A stretch of DNA of 64,000 bases, taken from Vombatus ursinus (Eukaryota; Chordata; Mammalia; Diprotodontia; Vombatidae). Where the stretch lies: the NCBI RefSeq assembly GCF_900497805.2, contig NW_020954615.1, positions 10,209,488-10,273,487 on the forward strand. The letters run 5' to 3'. A program made the translations under genes and the position numbers. Below the pieces are notes generated by a model. It was not told the DNA's origin, made no database searches, and saw only the letters and a program-made list of their open reading frames with translations. Every line of letters begins with the position of its first letter. Within the stretch, counting starts at the first letter, position 1. Shown piece after piece: positions 22,207-33,685 of this stretch.

Positions 22207-22332
22207 TGGAAGGAAAGGAGGAAGGAAGGAAGAAGGAAGGAAGGAAGGAAGGAAGGAAGGAAGGAAGGAAGGAAGGAAGGAAGGAAGGAAGGAAGGAAGG
22301 AAGGAAGGAAGGAAGGAAGGAAGGAAGGAAGA
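22207..22332. repeat. (GGAA)n microsatellite
   Basis: Near-perfect GGAA tract of roughly 25-30 units grown in the A/G-rich tail of the preceding L1. Confidence 0.98.
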
Positions 22333-23215
22333 AAAATGCAGAAAGAAAAACGTCCTGCTTTCAACAGAAATGTGGGAGAAAAGAAGGATAGAATGAGATA
22401 TGCCTTCTAAGACTTCATCATTCTGTAGTTTGGTTTGTCTAACTCTTCATAAAAAGTAGAGTTTCAATGAGGGACAGTGGTCTATGAGTACACGATTATG
22501 ATATACAGAAAAAGAGGTATCAGTATAACATAGGAAAATAAATTATATGAAAAGAAAGTTCACATTGTCAAATAATACTAAACTGTTCCACAAAGAACAA
22601 AGAGTCTATAAGTGCTTTAGTTTTGTTTATTTTTTTTCCAAAATCTCTCCAAGGGTCTCCTGCATCTTTAAAACCCTTGGAACACATGCCAAAGAAGGGC
22701 AGCTGAGCCAAATCTGACACAAGGGCCTTTTGTTTAACTTGTTGCTGAGTGGGGGAAGATCTGGGCTCTAGCAGAAATAGCATGCTGCTTAAGGAATGGA
22801 CAAAGAAAAGCCAGAATCTCCCATAGGACAGATTCAAGAAACTACAACCAAGCTACTTTTTCTTCTCTTTTCTCTGAGTCTTCAGGTTTGGTCTTCATAA
22901 TCTATCATCCTTATTTTCTTTGGTGTTTATTCACTTCACTCAAGATAGTTCAGTACAATATTCTTTTTTTTCTTTGACATGGAATTAGTATTTTCTTCCA
23001 CTGAAGTCCAACCAGTCCCTTGCCAATCAATTACACTTTCAAAAGTACTGTCCAAGAAGCCTAGTACTCAGGAAACTAATAAGTAGAATAAAGCCATCTT
23101 CCAAGCATCTAGCTAAATATGCAAATTAATCAGCTGGTGGACAGAAGACCAAGGAACTTCATTATAATTCAGAGATACGGTTTAATTGTAACTGAAAGGA
23201 TGCTGTAATTTTATT
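22333..23215. other. unassigned sequence
   Basis: No repeat recognised. It includes a - strand open frame of 89 codons (22568-22837) without a recognised domain; see findings. Confidence 0.4.
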
Positions 23216-23453
23216 AAGATGTTGTTGAGTCATTTTCAGTCTTGTCCAACTTTTTGGGAGAGTTTTCTTGGCAAAAATACTGGAGTGGTTTGACATTTCC
23301 TTCTGCAGCTCATTTACAAGAGAGAAAATTGAGACAAACAGGGTTAAGTGACTTGCCCAGGGTTACTAAGTAATTTTCTGAGGCTAGATTTGAATTGAAA
23401 TCTTCCTGACACCAGACTTAGTACTAAATCCACCGTACCACCTAGCTGCCCTA
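23216..23453 (-). repeat. MAR1-type SINE
   Basis: TGTTGAGTCATTTTCAGTC, GAGTGGTTTGACATTTCC, GGTTAAGTGACTTGCCCAGG and terminal CACCTAGCTGCCC. Confidence 0.92.
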
Positions 23454-23689
23454 GGGCCCTAATTCCTATTCATAGGAACCTGTTTTGAAACTTGGTGTAG
23501 TTAAATCTGGGTAATACGCAAACCATGTAGAAAAGACTCATTATATAAAACATGTCTGTGTGTACATAAGAGAGGTATACAAACATGTGTGTGTATCTTC
23601 CCACTCTGCCCAACATCTCTCTAAAAGCATACAAACTTTACTTATTAGATGCCTCTTACTTGACTGAAATCACTGACTTTGTTGTATTC

Positions 23690-24340
23690 AAACTTTATTT
23701 ATAAAGCACCTACTATGTGCAAGGAATTGTGCTAGATTTAGATTCAAAACAAAAATTAAAGCTTGTGCCCTTCAGGTGCTTATCTTTTCCTAGAGCTGAT
23801 GTGCAACACGTTGAAGTTAAATAAAAACATCTCTCATACAATGGAGTTATTTTCTGAAAGGGAGAAATATGGTTTTATTAGGAAAGACCCAATGTAATAG
23901 TTGGCATCTGACCTGTGCTTTGAAGGGAACTAGGCATCCTCTGAGGAAAGAGTGTATTATAGGCATAAGAGACCAATTTTGGAAAGGCACAGAGATGAGA
24001 GATGGGATAAATTTCCAGGGATTAGTTCTCAGACAGTTTGATGGGAAGAGACTACATAAGTGGGCAATCAGATGAAATAGGACCTAGAAGGTATATGTGA
24101 GCCACATTGTGTAACACTTTAAATGCAAGGCTGAGGATTTTGTATTTGCCTTTAGAAGCAAAGGGAAGCCATTGCATTTTTTAAGGAGGGCAAATTCACC
24201 TGACATGGTCAGACACTTCATTAGGAATAGTAATTTGGCAGCTTTATGAGGGATGGATTGAAATTGAAGTCATTCTGTGTTTGAATGAAATCCAAGGATG
24301 GTGAGAGAAAAAAAAATATCCAAATAAATGAATCAATGAC
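23690..24340 (-). repeat. L2 LINE 3' part
   Basis: AAAGCACCTACTATGTGCAAGG tail, then TTTGTATTTGCCTTTAGAAG, AAGGGAAGCCATTGCATTTT, CATGGTCAGACACTTCATTAGG in reversed L2 ORF2 order. Confidence 0.82.
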
Positions 24341-24399
24341 ATTAATTTAAAAGTCTAATGAGGCCTTTGGTATCTCAATCACAACTTTCTACAATGTCA

Positions 24400-25010
24400 T
24401 TCAGATAGTCAAAAAAACATTTACTAAGTGCCTACTGTGTGCAATGAACTGTGCTACATTCTGGGGATATGAAGAAATGAAAAAAAAAGAATCCAAATAA
24501 AAAAAAAGTTCTTATTGTCAAGGAGGTCACAGTCCAATGGAGAAGACAACACGTAAACAACTATGTACATGAGAGTGATACACAGGGTAATTTGGAGATA
24601 AAATGCCCATGGAAAGCACTAATATACTAAAGGGTGAAGAGAACAGCTTTTTCTTTTTTTGTAGAAAGTGGAATTTTATGTAAGATTTAAGGGAATCTAG
24701 GGAATGTAGGAGGTGGGGATGAGAGGTGAGAACATTCTAGTTATAAAGGACAGGCAGTAAAAATCCCCGAAGTTAAATGATGGAACGTTTTCTTCAAGGA
24801 CGATGCTTTCACTGGATTGCAGAAGTTTGGGAGCTAAAGTAAGGTATAAGAAGATGAGAAACATAAGGAGGGACCAACTTATGGAGGGCTTTGAATGACC
24901 ACCAGTGGAACTCATATGTGATTCTGAGGGTGATAAGGAGTCATTGGAGTTGGTGTAAAAGTATTAACATGGTCAGATGTGTGCTTAAGGAAGATCTATT
25001 TGACATCCTG
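24400..25010 (-). repeat. L2 LINE 3' part, second copy
   Basis: Starts again at the L2 tail (TTTACTAAGTGCCTACTGTGTG) and proceeds through CAAGGAGGTCACAGTCCAATGG to AAGGAGTCATTGGAGTTGG. It is a separate insertion in the same orientation as the neighbour. Confidence 0.85.
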
Positions 25011-25084
25011 TTTTGTTTTCTAGTTGAGAGGGCTCATTGGTCCAATCCCATTCGTATTAGTAGTCATTGTTCAGAGGCTATATA

Positions 25085-25290
25085 TACTCACCAGCAGCCA
25101 AAATGGTGCAGTGGGTGATGCCCTAGACAGAATACCAGCTGCACCACTTACTCCTCAGCCAACTCACATAAAATCTTTCCTTCCTTTTCTATAAATTGAT
25201 TAGGTGGATTCTTATAATATCTATCTCATGGGGATGTCTTGAGAAAATGGGAAAATATTACATAATCGTGAGCTGTTCTTATGTAGGTGG
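25085..25290 (+). repeat. MIR-type SINE
   Basis: AAAATGGTGCAGTGGGTGATG, CACCACTTACTCCTCAGCC and TAATATCTATCTCATGGGG match the MIR order; old. Confidence 0.55.
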
Positions 25291-25910
25291 GCAAAGTTTG
25301 AGTTTAATTATTTGAATTTGAACTATCCAACTATTCTTTGTAAAATGATAAACTGAATATGAATATGCTATTAAAATAATCCGTCCGTTTTTCCCCCTTC
25401 ACTGTATTGATTGCAGACAATGCACAATGACAAAGACTTCTCATCATCTCTACCTCCCACATTCTCTCCTGCTCTAAACTCACTTTTGGACCCAAACTTG
25501 ATTATGGTTCCTCACTAAGGGATATCAATTAATGATGGCTGTGAGGGATTGCCACCATATCCTATCGTGTGTTTGATTGTTTTTACACAGTACACAATTT
25601 TTTACACAATTTTCACGAGTCTGGTTCATTTGCTTTCTGACAGATTGATAGATACTAAGTGTGACAATGGAAAAAAAATCTTGATGTCATGTAATATTCT
25701 AGGTTTTTATCAGGGTACCTGGGGGTCAGAAGACATCGAAGTAGGTGACTTAGGAAAGATTACCAGGATAGTTCAATAAGCCTGGAAACATTTTTGTGAA
25801 GTGGAACAGAATTTGGAAGATCAATAAATTTCATCCTCAAATTAATCTTATTGACTTTGGAATGAACTGGGGGAGGGGTGTGTGTGCATATTTACATTTT
25901 AGTCCAATAA
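25291..25910. other. unassigned sequence
   Basis: No recognised repeat or domain. Confidence 0.4.
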
Positions 25911-26312
25911 GGAATAATAAAAATTTAATATTTATATAGTACTTTAAGTTTCAGACTGTTTCACATAGATTATCAAATTTAATTCAAACAACAATCCTAT
26001 TAGATAATTGCTACTATTGTTATGGGGCAGCTAGATGGCATAGTGGATAGAACGTTGGTCTTAGAAGACTCAACTTCCTTAGTTCAAATCTGGCCTCTGA
26101 CACTTTCTAGCTGTGTGACCCTTTGCAAGTCACTTAAACCTATTTGCCTCAGTTTGTCATCTGTAAAATGAACTGGAGAAGGAAACGGCAAACCACTTCA
26201 GTATATTTTCCAAGAAAACCTCAAAATGGGGGAGAGTCACATAGGGCAAAGGGGATTATTGTTGTATCTATTTTACTGAGAAAAAACTATGATTTGGAGA
26301 GTTTCAATATCT
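25911..26312 (-). repeat. MIR/THER1 SINE split by MAR1-type SINE
   Basis: 25911-26022 (TTAATATTTATATAGTACTTT, CAAACAACAATCCTATTAG) and 26258-26312 (ATTGTTGTATCTATTTTACTG) are halves of one reversed MIR-like SINE. Confidence 0.75.
26023..26255 (+). repeat. MAR1-type SINE nested in MIR
   Basis: GGGGCAGCTAGATGGCATAG, TTAGTTCAAATCTGGCC, AGAAGGAAACGGCAAACCAC. The final part of the 3' end is decayed. Confidence 0.92.
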
Positions 26313-26314
26313 CA

Positions 26315-26535
26315 TCTGGGGTAGTTAGCACTGATATACCACTTTTAAATTTGCAATGACTCTTCTTAGATTATCTCATTTCATCATCATGACAACCTTT
26401 CGAAGCAGATGCTGTCATGATCACCATTTGACAGATGAGGAAGCTGGAGCTGACAGAGTATTTGAGGCAAGTGTTTAACCCAGGTCTTTGTTAATCTAGT
26501 TTCAGCGCCTTATCCATTAGAGTTACACAGCACTA
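26315..26535 (-). repeat. MIR-type SINE
   Basis: ATTATCTCATTTCATCATC, ACAGATGAGGAAGCTGGAG and GCGCCTTATCCATTAGAG. Confidence 0.65.
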
Positions 26536-27074
26536 CCTTTCCTATGAAATATCTAAACAACAACAATGAAAACAAATGATGGGGAGACCTTACTTGACTT
26601 TGTATTCTTCTCTTTTTTCCCTACGATCCTGTCCTGAAGGTAAAAGGATATGAATGTGACCCTTTCTGAGCCAGTAATATCAAGGAATACATTATTATGA
26701 GACAAATCTTTTGGGAAGTGGATACTTCTTCATTTCCCTTCCCATTCAATCACCTCTAAACATCTATTTCCCAGCCTTCACTACTTTCTCCTCTCTTACA
26801 TTTCCTGCTTCCCTTCTACGACAAGTGAACACATTAATTCATCTCAAATTCTGACATTGATCTCTGCTGCTCTCTACTGGCAAGTGTGAAGCTTACATCA
26901 CTGGCCCATACAGTTAAGTCCCTATCTATTCCAAAGCTATCTATTCCATGGGTCAAAACAGGTGTATTTACAAAGCAAGAGAAATAGAAATAATATTGTT
27001 GATGAATTATGCTATATACCACCCAGACAGACAGATGATATGGTTGAGAACAATGAAAAAAAAAATCAAATTTG
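26536..27074. other. unassigned sequence
   Basis: Nothing recognised. Confidence 0.4.
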
Positions 27075-27200
27075 AACTTGGAGATGATGTAATGAAATCC
27101 TCATTCTGCTGCTCACTGCTGTTATGACCTTGGACAATTCAATTAATTTGCTGGGTCTCACTTTCTTGATATGTAAAATAAGGGGATTAGGATTAACCTA
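27075..27200 (+). repeat. MIR SINE fragment
   Basis: GTTATGACCTTGGACAATTC, GGGTCTCACTTTCTTG, TAAAATAAGGGGATTAGG. Confidence 0.6.
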
Positions 27201-27617
27201 CAAATACAATTTCTATGTTTTAATGTATAAACATAAAGAAACCACAGGGTATAGAAATGGCAGGGTAGAGAGATCAGCAACCTGGATAATTACTGGAAAT
27301 TGTCTTGTTCACAAGTTAGAAACAACAAAAACCAATGAACAATAGAACCTTCTATTCCGAATTATGTTTATTGAAGAAAAGTGACAAGTTTAGTGAGTTG
27401 AAAATATTAAGAATCTTAGGAGAACTTTTTTGTTTGTTTAAAAAAAAAAGACTATTCTGGATAATAAGGTGTGTGCCATGTAATTTAGCAGAGAGGTTGA
27501 ATAAATAGCTATAATTTCACAACAGAGTGATTTGGGGAAAAAAGAATATGGTTCAATGAAGAAGGGAAAGTGTGAGTAATGATATTCTAAAAATAGAATT
27601 CTAAGTGTTTTTTTATT
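27201..27617. other. unassigned sequence
   Basis: Nothing recognised. Confidence 0.4.
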
Positions 27618-28542
27618 CATAAATATTGTATTTTTTTTCCAATTACATGTAAAAACAATTTTAACATTCATTTAAAAAAATTAGTTCCAAATTCTCTCCC
27701 ACCCTCCCTTTTTTTTCTCCCTTCATTGAGAAGGCAAGCAATTTGATTCAGGGCATACCTGTATAGTCATGGAAAACATATATCCATATTAATCACGCTG
27801 TAAAAGAAATCAGAAATCAGAAAAAAATGAGAAGAAATAAAAAAGAACAAGAAAAAAATAAAATTATTGTTTTTAAGTATGCTTCAATCTGTGATCAGAC
27901 TCCAACAGTTTTTTCTCTGGAGGTGGATAGTTTTTTTTCCATCCGAAGTTTTTTTTCAGAATTGTCTTGGATTATTGTATTGCTGAGAATAGCTAAGCCA
28001 TTCAAAATTGATTATTACGTAATATTGCTGTTATTTTGTCTACTGTCCTCTGGTTCTGCTTATTTCATTTTTCATCAGTCCATGTAAGACCCTCCTGGTT
28101 TTTCTGAAAGCATTCTGCCTGTCATTTCTTAAAGTACAATAGTATTCTATCACAATTACATACCATGACTTGTTCAGCCATTTTCCAATTTTTCACCCTG
28201 AAACTATGTCCTCTATCCTGGCTGAAAGCTCTAATGTGCTAGTGCCCCTCCTCACCTTGGGATTGGGACTTACAAACACATATAATCAATGCAACAAAGT
28301 CCAGCACCCAGTGTCAGCCAAGTGTCCCCTGTAATCTCCTTCTGACCAGTTGTTTGACACTCCCTTTCCTGTCTGCAGGGGGAGAGCTCCAGAAGCTATG
28401 GCTGCAGATTCAGTCACCCCATCCTTTTGGGAGTTCTTTGATTGCAGAATTTATGCTGAGGAGTTCTTTTTAAGTTTTTTTGGGGGGGGGATTTGGGAAA
28501 CTTCAGTCAAGTCTTTGCCTTTACTCCACCATCTTGGCTATG
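27618..28542 (-). repeat. internally deleted L1: 5' UTR joined to 3' UTR
   Basis: 27618-28190 is reversed L1 3' UTR (CCAATTACATGTAAAAACAA, AGTTCCAAATTCTCTCCC, GACTTGTTCAGCCATTTTCC). From about 28200 it passes straight into sequence matching the L1 5' UTR of the 51.8-52.1 kb copy (GATTCAGTCACCCC) and ends at an L1-like 5' terminus, AGCCAAGATGGTGGAGTAAA on the - strand, which holds the CAAGATGG core of the YY1 site known at L1 5' ends. Both ORFs are absent. Confidence 0.75.
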
Positions 28543-29320
28543 TGATCTTTGTAATAAGATAAGAGAGATGACAAAGGATTTTTTCTTTGGATTTTAGTAG
28601 TCAGAGATCAATTATGAAAGACAAGTAACACATGGAGGCAATTAGAATTTGCAAATATCACTGAATCTTGATGGAATAGGACATTGAACCAGAATATGAC
28701 TAAAAACTGCAGTGCCTTTCAAAGAAAAAGGATAGATAAATGGAGGGATTGTCTACAACTAGGATTCTTAACCCAGATGATCTAAACTTTAAAATAAAGC
28801 TATTTCAATATAATTGCCTATGAATCTTTGTATTTTATGGATTGAAAAAACATTATTATGAGAATAATGTTATAATAAATGCTCACTCAAATGATCTATG
28901 TTGCAAGAATTTTTCCTCCCTCATGTAGGTTGTGGTGTCATGTGGTTTAAAGTGATGCAGAATAGACATCTCTAGCTTATTTTCCCCTCCCCTCCACCAT
29001 TTTCCAAGGAGGTCTTTATTTCTTTTAATTCTATCCTGGCATTCCCTCCAAGGGATGGGGTACTAGACTTGAATTATGTCCATCTGCTCCCTTAAACATT
29101 TTTAGTCTATTAAATTTTTTCCAGGTTATCTCTAATTTCTGATCAAGGGAAAGCAGAACCCCAAGATTTATATTCTAGGCTTGACCTCATTCCCAACTAA
29201 ATGGGGGAAATACCAAGTGGTCATAGGAGTGACTAGACTTTTTTTGAGTAAGGGAGTAATTTGATGCACTAAGGACATATACTTATGAAAAAATAGAAGA
29301 CAATCTCTTTCTTCTCCCTT
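28543..29320. other. unassigned sequence
   Basis: No recognised repeat, about 0.8 kb. Confidence 0.4.
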
Positions 29321-29324
29321 TTTT

Positions 29325-31250
29325 TTAAAATTTAGTATTTTATTTTACCCAGTTACATGTAAAAACAATTTTAACATTCCTTTTTTTTTAAACTTTGAGT
29401 TCCAAATTCTCTCCCTTCCTTACTCCCCACCTTCCCATTGAGAAGGAAAACAGTTCAATATGGTAAATTTGCTATATAGCAAAACACTTCTTTGATAGTC
29501 ATGTGGGAAAAGACTAATTATATTTCTTTCCATCCTATTCCCACTCCTGTTTACTCTATTTTCCCTCTCTCCTTTCACCCTGTCCCTCTTCAAAAGTATT
29601 TTGCTTCTGACTACCCTCTCCCCCAATCTCCCTACCCTTCTATCACTGCCCCTTTCCTTATCCCCTTCCCCCTATTTTTCTGTAGGGTAAGATAGATTTC
29701 TACACCCAATTGAGTGTGTATGCTATTGCCTCTTTGAGCCAATTCTGATGGAAGTAAAGTTCACTGACTCTCCCTCATCTTCCCCCCTTCCCCTCTGCTG
29801 TAAAAGCTTTTTCTTGTCTTTTTTATGTGAGTTAATTTACCCCATTCAACCTCTCCCTTTCTCTTTCTCCCAGTACATTCCTCTCTTACCCCTTAATTTT
29901 ATGGTTTAGATATCATCCTTTCATATTTGTCTCACATTTGTGACACATACTCCTTCTAACTACCCTAGTGATGAGAAAGGTCTTATGAGTTACAAATATC
30001 ATTTTGCCATGTAGGAATGTAAATAGTTTAATAAGTCCCTTATGATTTCTCTTTCATGTTTACCTTTTCATGCTTCTATTGAGTCTTGTATTTGAAAATT
30101 TAATTTTCTATTTAGTTCTGGTCTTTTCTCAAGAAAGCTTGAAATTGCTCTATCTCGCTGAATATCCATTTTTTCTCCTCAAGGATTATACTCAGTTTTG
30201 CTGGGTAGGTGATTCTTGGTTGTAGTTTCACTCCTTTGTCCTCCAGAATATCATATTCCAAGCCCACAGATCCTTTAATGTAGAAGCTGGTAAATCGTGT
30301 ATTATCCTGATTGTGTTTCCACAATACTTGAATTGTTTCTTTCTGGCTGCTTGCAGTATTTTCTCCTTGACCTGGGACCTCTGGAATTTGCTATAATATT
30401 CCTGAGAGTTTCATTTTGGGATCTCATTCAGAAGGTGATTGGTGGATTCTTTCAATTCCTATTTTACCCTCTGATTCTAAATATCAAGGCAGTTTTCCTT
30501 GATAATTTCCTGAAAGATGATGTCTAGGCTCTTTTTTTGATCCTGGCTTTCAGGTAGTCCAATAATTTTGAAATTATCTCTCCTGGATCTGTTTTCCAGG
30601 TCCATTGTTTTTCTAATGAGATATTTCACATTTTCTTCTTTCTTTTTTATTCTTTTGGTTTTGTTTTGTGATTTCTTAATTTCTCATAAAATCATTAGCT
30701 CTCATTTGCTCCATTCTAATGTTTAGAGAGTTATTTTCCTCAGTGAGCTTTTGGACCTTCTTTTCCATTTGGCCAATTCTGCTTTTTTAAGGCATTCTTA
30801 TCTTTATTGGCTTTTTGGACCTCTTTTACATTTAGTCCAGTCTGTTTTTTAAGTTGTCTATATTTTCCAATTTCCATTGATAGACTGATGTTAGTTTGAG
30901 GAGAATTTCTCCTCAGTTTCAAAACTTGTTATAAAGCCATTGGATAAATTGTAACAATTTTTTTCCCTCTTTTTTTCCCCTATTCTCCTCTCCCTCCCCC
31001 TTTCAAAGTTTTTTTTTGTTTGTGTCTTTGTTTTGTTGGTGAGGCAATCGGGGCTAAACGACTTGCTGAGGGTCACACAGCTAGTAAGTGTAAAGTGTCT
31101 GAGGCTGGATTTGAACTCAGGAACTTCTGATTCTAGAGTCGGTGCTCTGTTTACTGCACCACCTCGCTTCCCCCTTTTCCAGTTTTTTGTCTTTACTGTT
31201 TCTCCCTCTCTCTGAGCACCAGAACCCATATCCTAAGATAATCCTCATCA
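29325..31250 (-). repeat. HAL1-type LINE (L1-derived, ORF1 only)
   Basis: Reading the - strand: ORF1 remnant (about 30.95 to 30.08 kb) whose 71-codon open piece contains QPRITYPAKLSIILEEKKW, equivalent to human L1 ORF1p QPRISYPAKLSF; then a purine-rich 3' region (29.5-30.05 kb) and an L1-like 3' tail with TTTTACATGTAACTGGG-type end at 29330-29420. No ORF2 sequence lies between ORF1 and the tail, the defining HAL1 layout. A WSINE1-type SINE sits near the 5' side. Confidence 0.8.
31009..31176 (-). repeat. WSINE1-type SINE
   Basis: Poly(T)-rich leader, GGTGAGGCAATCGGGGCTAA, CACACAGCTAGTAAGTG and GCACCACCTCGCTTCCCC. Inserted in the 5' part of the HAL1. Confidence 0.92.
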
Positions 31251-31400
31251 CAGTATCTAGGAGTTGGAAGGAATATCCAATATGGTGTGTAACCTTTATG
31301 TGATGTATAATTAATTCCCTCTACATCATACATAACTAGTAGTCATCCAGCTTCTGCTTAAAGCTGCTAGTGAATCTTATATGTTGCCAAAAGACAACAA
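31251..31400 (-). repeat. CR1/L3-type LINE 3' fragment
   Basis: TAGTCATCCAGCTTCTGCTTAA and the preceding TCCCTCTACATCATACATAAC match the reversed CR1/L3 tail (TCTACAACATCC, GGTCATCCAGCCTCTGCTTG). Confidence 0.6.
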
Positions 31401-31424
31401 ATGTGGCTTATTGGCTCATAGCTA

Positions 31425-31535
31425 TTTAATTCATTTAAATTCAGTTCAGCAACATACATTTAGTATGCACCTAATTTGTGTAAAGGAATTTTGCTAGAGA
31501 ATGGAACTATAAGGATAAAAAAGAAACATTCTAAT
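31425..31535 (-). repeat. L2 LINE 3' end fragment
   Basis: ATACATTTAGTATGCACC, GTGTAAAGGAATTTTGCTAG, diverged L2 tail. Confidence 0.5.
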
Positions 31536-31589
31536 ATTGCTAATTCAATTACTTGCACTCACGTATAAAGACGTGTGTTCATATATGCA

Positions 31590-31590
<1 letters not shown>

Positions 31591-31638
<48 letters not shown>

Positions 31639-31648
31639 NNNNNNNNNN

Positions 31649-31695
<47 letters not shown>
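31591..31695. repeat. (ATCT)n microsatellite containing a 10-base N gap
   Basis: Perfect ATCT/CTAT units on both sides of ten Ns at 31639-31648. The true array length is unknown because the gap lies inside the repeat. Confidence 0.98.
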
Positions 31696-31849
31696 GACTG
31701 TGTGTTTGTGTACTTTTGATAATGTGTTTTAAGCCTCTTCTCAAGCACAAAGCTTCACTGGTCATATACTACAGAGTGTTTGCACAAACCATTCATTCCC
31801 CGCCCCCACCAGATGACCCGTGTGCTCAGAAAATTATCCTCTCAAGGGA

Positions 31850-31932
31850 AAATTATCTGCTCTCATCTATAAAATGAGGGGGTTGGACTGAGTGACATCT
31901 ATAGTACCTTCCAACTCCACAGCTATGATCAA
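31850..31932 (+). repeat. MIR 3' fragment
   Basis: CATCTATAAAATGAGGGGG, TTGGACTGAGTGACATCTAT, TACCTTCCAACTCCA. Confidence 0.65.
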
Positions 31933-32469
31933 GGCACTGGAAAATTTTCTCCACTACACCAAAACAACATTGCTGACTATATATATCTGAAATACTACAC
32001 ATCATTCCCAATGTAAATGCTGAACACAGAGGAACCTATTTCAAATGCAGGTTATGTTAGCCTTTCTTTGCTGCCTTTGATGCTGTGAATTTTTTCCCCC
32101 CAGTTTATTCAAGGGCAGGCCAAAAGTTAGCATAGTGTAGATCCCTCTTTGTTACAATCAAGAATAGAGAAGTTAGTTTCCAATTCGAATTGCCTGACTT
32201 TCAGGGTAATGAATGCACATCCCAAAAAGCTTAGCCTGTTTACAGAGGTTTGGAAATTGGAGATATGCAAATATGCCTTGAAAATATAAGACTACGAGTG
32301 AGACAAATACACTCCCTACCTTGGATTGGCTACATTTGCATTTGAAAGGGGGCAAGAATCTGAGAAAGCAGGTGCCAGAGATAATCACCCTACTGAGTTC
32401 AGTTTGCCCCAATCAGTTCTTTAAGCCCACTCATCTGCATGTGGAAAAAAAAAGTGAGACAAAATTTAA
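31933..32469. other. unassigned sequence
   Basis: No recognised repeat; no domain in the short open frames. Confidence 0.4.
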
Positions 32470-32770
32470 AAACACAGTTGAGGCAGCCCTGGACTTGGAA
32501 GCAGGAAGACCTGAGTTCAAATTTTGTCTCAATCACTTACTAGTTATGTAACCCTGGGCAGGTTACTTAGCTATTCTCTGACTTAATTTCCTCATCTGTA
32601 AAATGGGGAAAGTAATAGTACCTACTTCACAGAACTGTTGTAAGGAACAGATGAGATAATATAAACAAATTACTTTGCAAATCTTGAAGGGCTTTATAAA
32701 TGTTAACTTCTGCAGTTGCTGCGGCTGCTGCTGCTGCTACTACTACTACTGCTATTACTACTATTAAAAA
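32470..32770 (+). repeat. THER1/MIR-type SINE with triplet tail
   Basis: GGACTTGGAAGCAGGAAGAC, TAACCCTGGGCAGGTTACTT, CTCATCTGTAAAATGGGG, GAAGGGCTTTATAAATG, then a CTG/CTA triplet array at 32710-32766. Confidence 0.85.
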
Positions 32771-33395
32771 CAGGGGAAATCTAATACCTCAGAAGTGTTT
32801 AATAATTATTAGAAAAATTACAATTAGCTGGTTCACAACTTAATGTTCAGATAGGAACATTTGGGAAGTGTATTTACTCCTCTACCTTTATAAACTAAAG
32901 TGAAATATCTAAGCAAAAGAACCAATCTTGATTCCATAAAAATTAGATTCCTTCAAAGAAAAGACTAAATTTCAGACCATTAAATGATTGGAACCACCCT
33001 AGTCTTTTTTTTCCTAAATATTTTACATTTTGGCTGAGAATCCAAGGCTAATGTCATTAAAAAATAATAATAAACTTGAGTAGGGGCAGACTTTATCCTG
33101 CACAGTTGGAAGAAATGGAATTGTAGTCTTATAGATATGAATCTCTAGTTAAGTGCTTGATCCTTCTTAGACATTAGGAATTCAGAAGAAAAAAAATAAT
33201 GAAAGTACCGTGGCACTCAATGATTTTAAAATACACTGCATTAATCAACTTCTATATAAATTCAAACTTCAATGGATCCATGTACTCATCAATATAGGTA
33301 TTCACTCCAATAACACATGTTCTAACAATTTTTACTTCTCTTTCTTTTCAATTATTTCAATAATATAATAAGAATCCTTCATACAGGATCAATCA
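32771..33395. other. unassigned sequence
   Basis: Nothing recognised. Confidence 0.4.
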
Positions 33396-33680
33396 GACAG
33401 ACAACTGGACAGTGTGGTAGAGAAAGTATTGGATCTGGAGTCAGGAAGACCTGAGTCCAAATCTAGTCTCAGACATTTATTAGCACTCTAACTCTGGCTG
33501 AACAAAGTTATTTCAAGTTGGGTAATTTAAGTTACTTAAATTTTCTGCCTCAGTTTTTTCATTGACAATATGAGAATTGACACCCGTCTCCAGGATTATC
33601 GTGAGGATAAAATAACATCGTATTTAGAAAGCACTTTGCAAAACTTGAATTGCGATATAAATTCTTCCCATTAAAGTTAA
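33396..33680 (+). repeat. THER1/MIR-type SINE
   Basis: GTATTGGATCTGGAGTCAGG, TCTGCCTCAGTTTTTTCATTG, AAAGCACTTTGCAAAACTTG. Confidence 0.8.
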
Positions 33681-33685
33681 CTGTT

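Noticed and set aside
22086-22391. Ser-Phe-Leu-Pro and Lys-Glu-Gly repeat proteins
   Set aside because: Translations of the GGAA array on the two strands.
29312-31206. TTCTCCCT on both sides of the HAL1 as target-site duplication
   Set aside because: Only about 8 bases in very pyrimidine-rich flanks, so chance similarity cannot be excluded.
31537-31719. Tyr-Leu-Ser-Ile repeat open frame across the N gap
   Set aside because: Pure ATCT microsatellite translation crossing an assembly gap.
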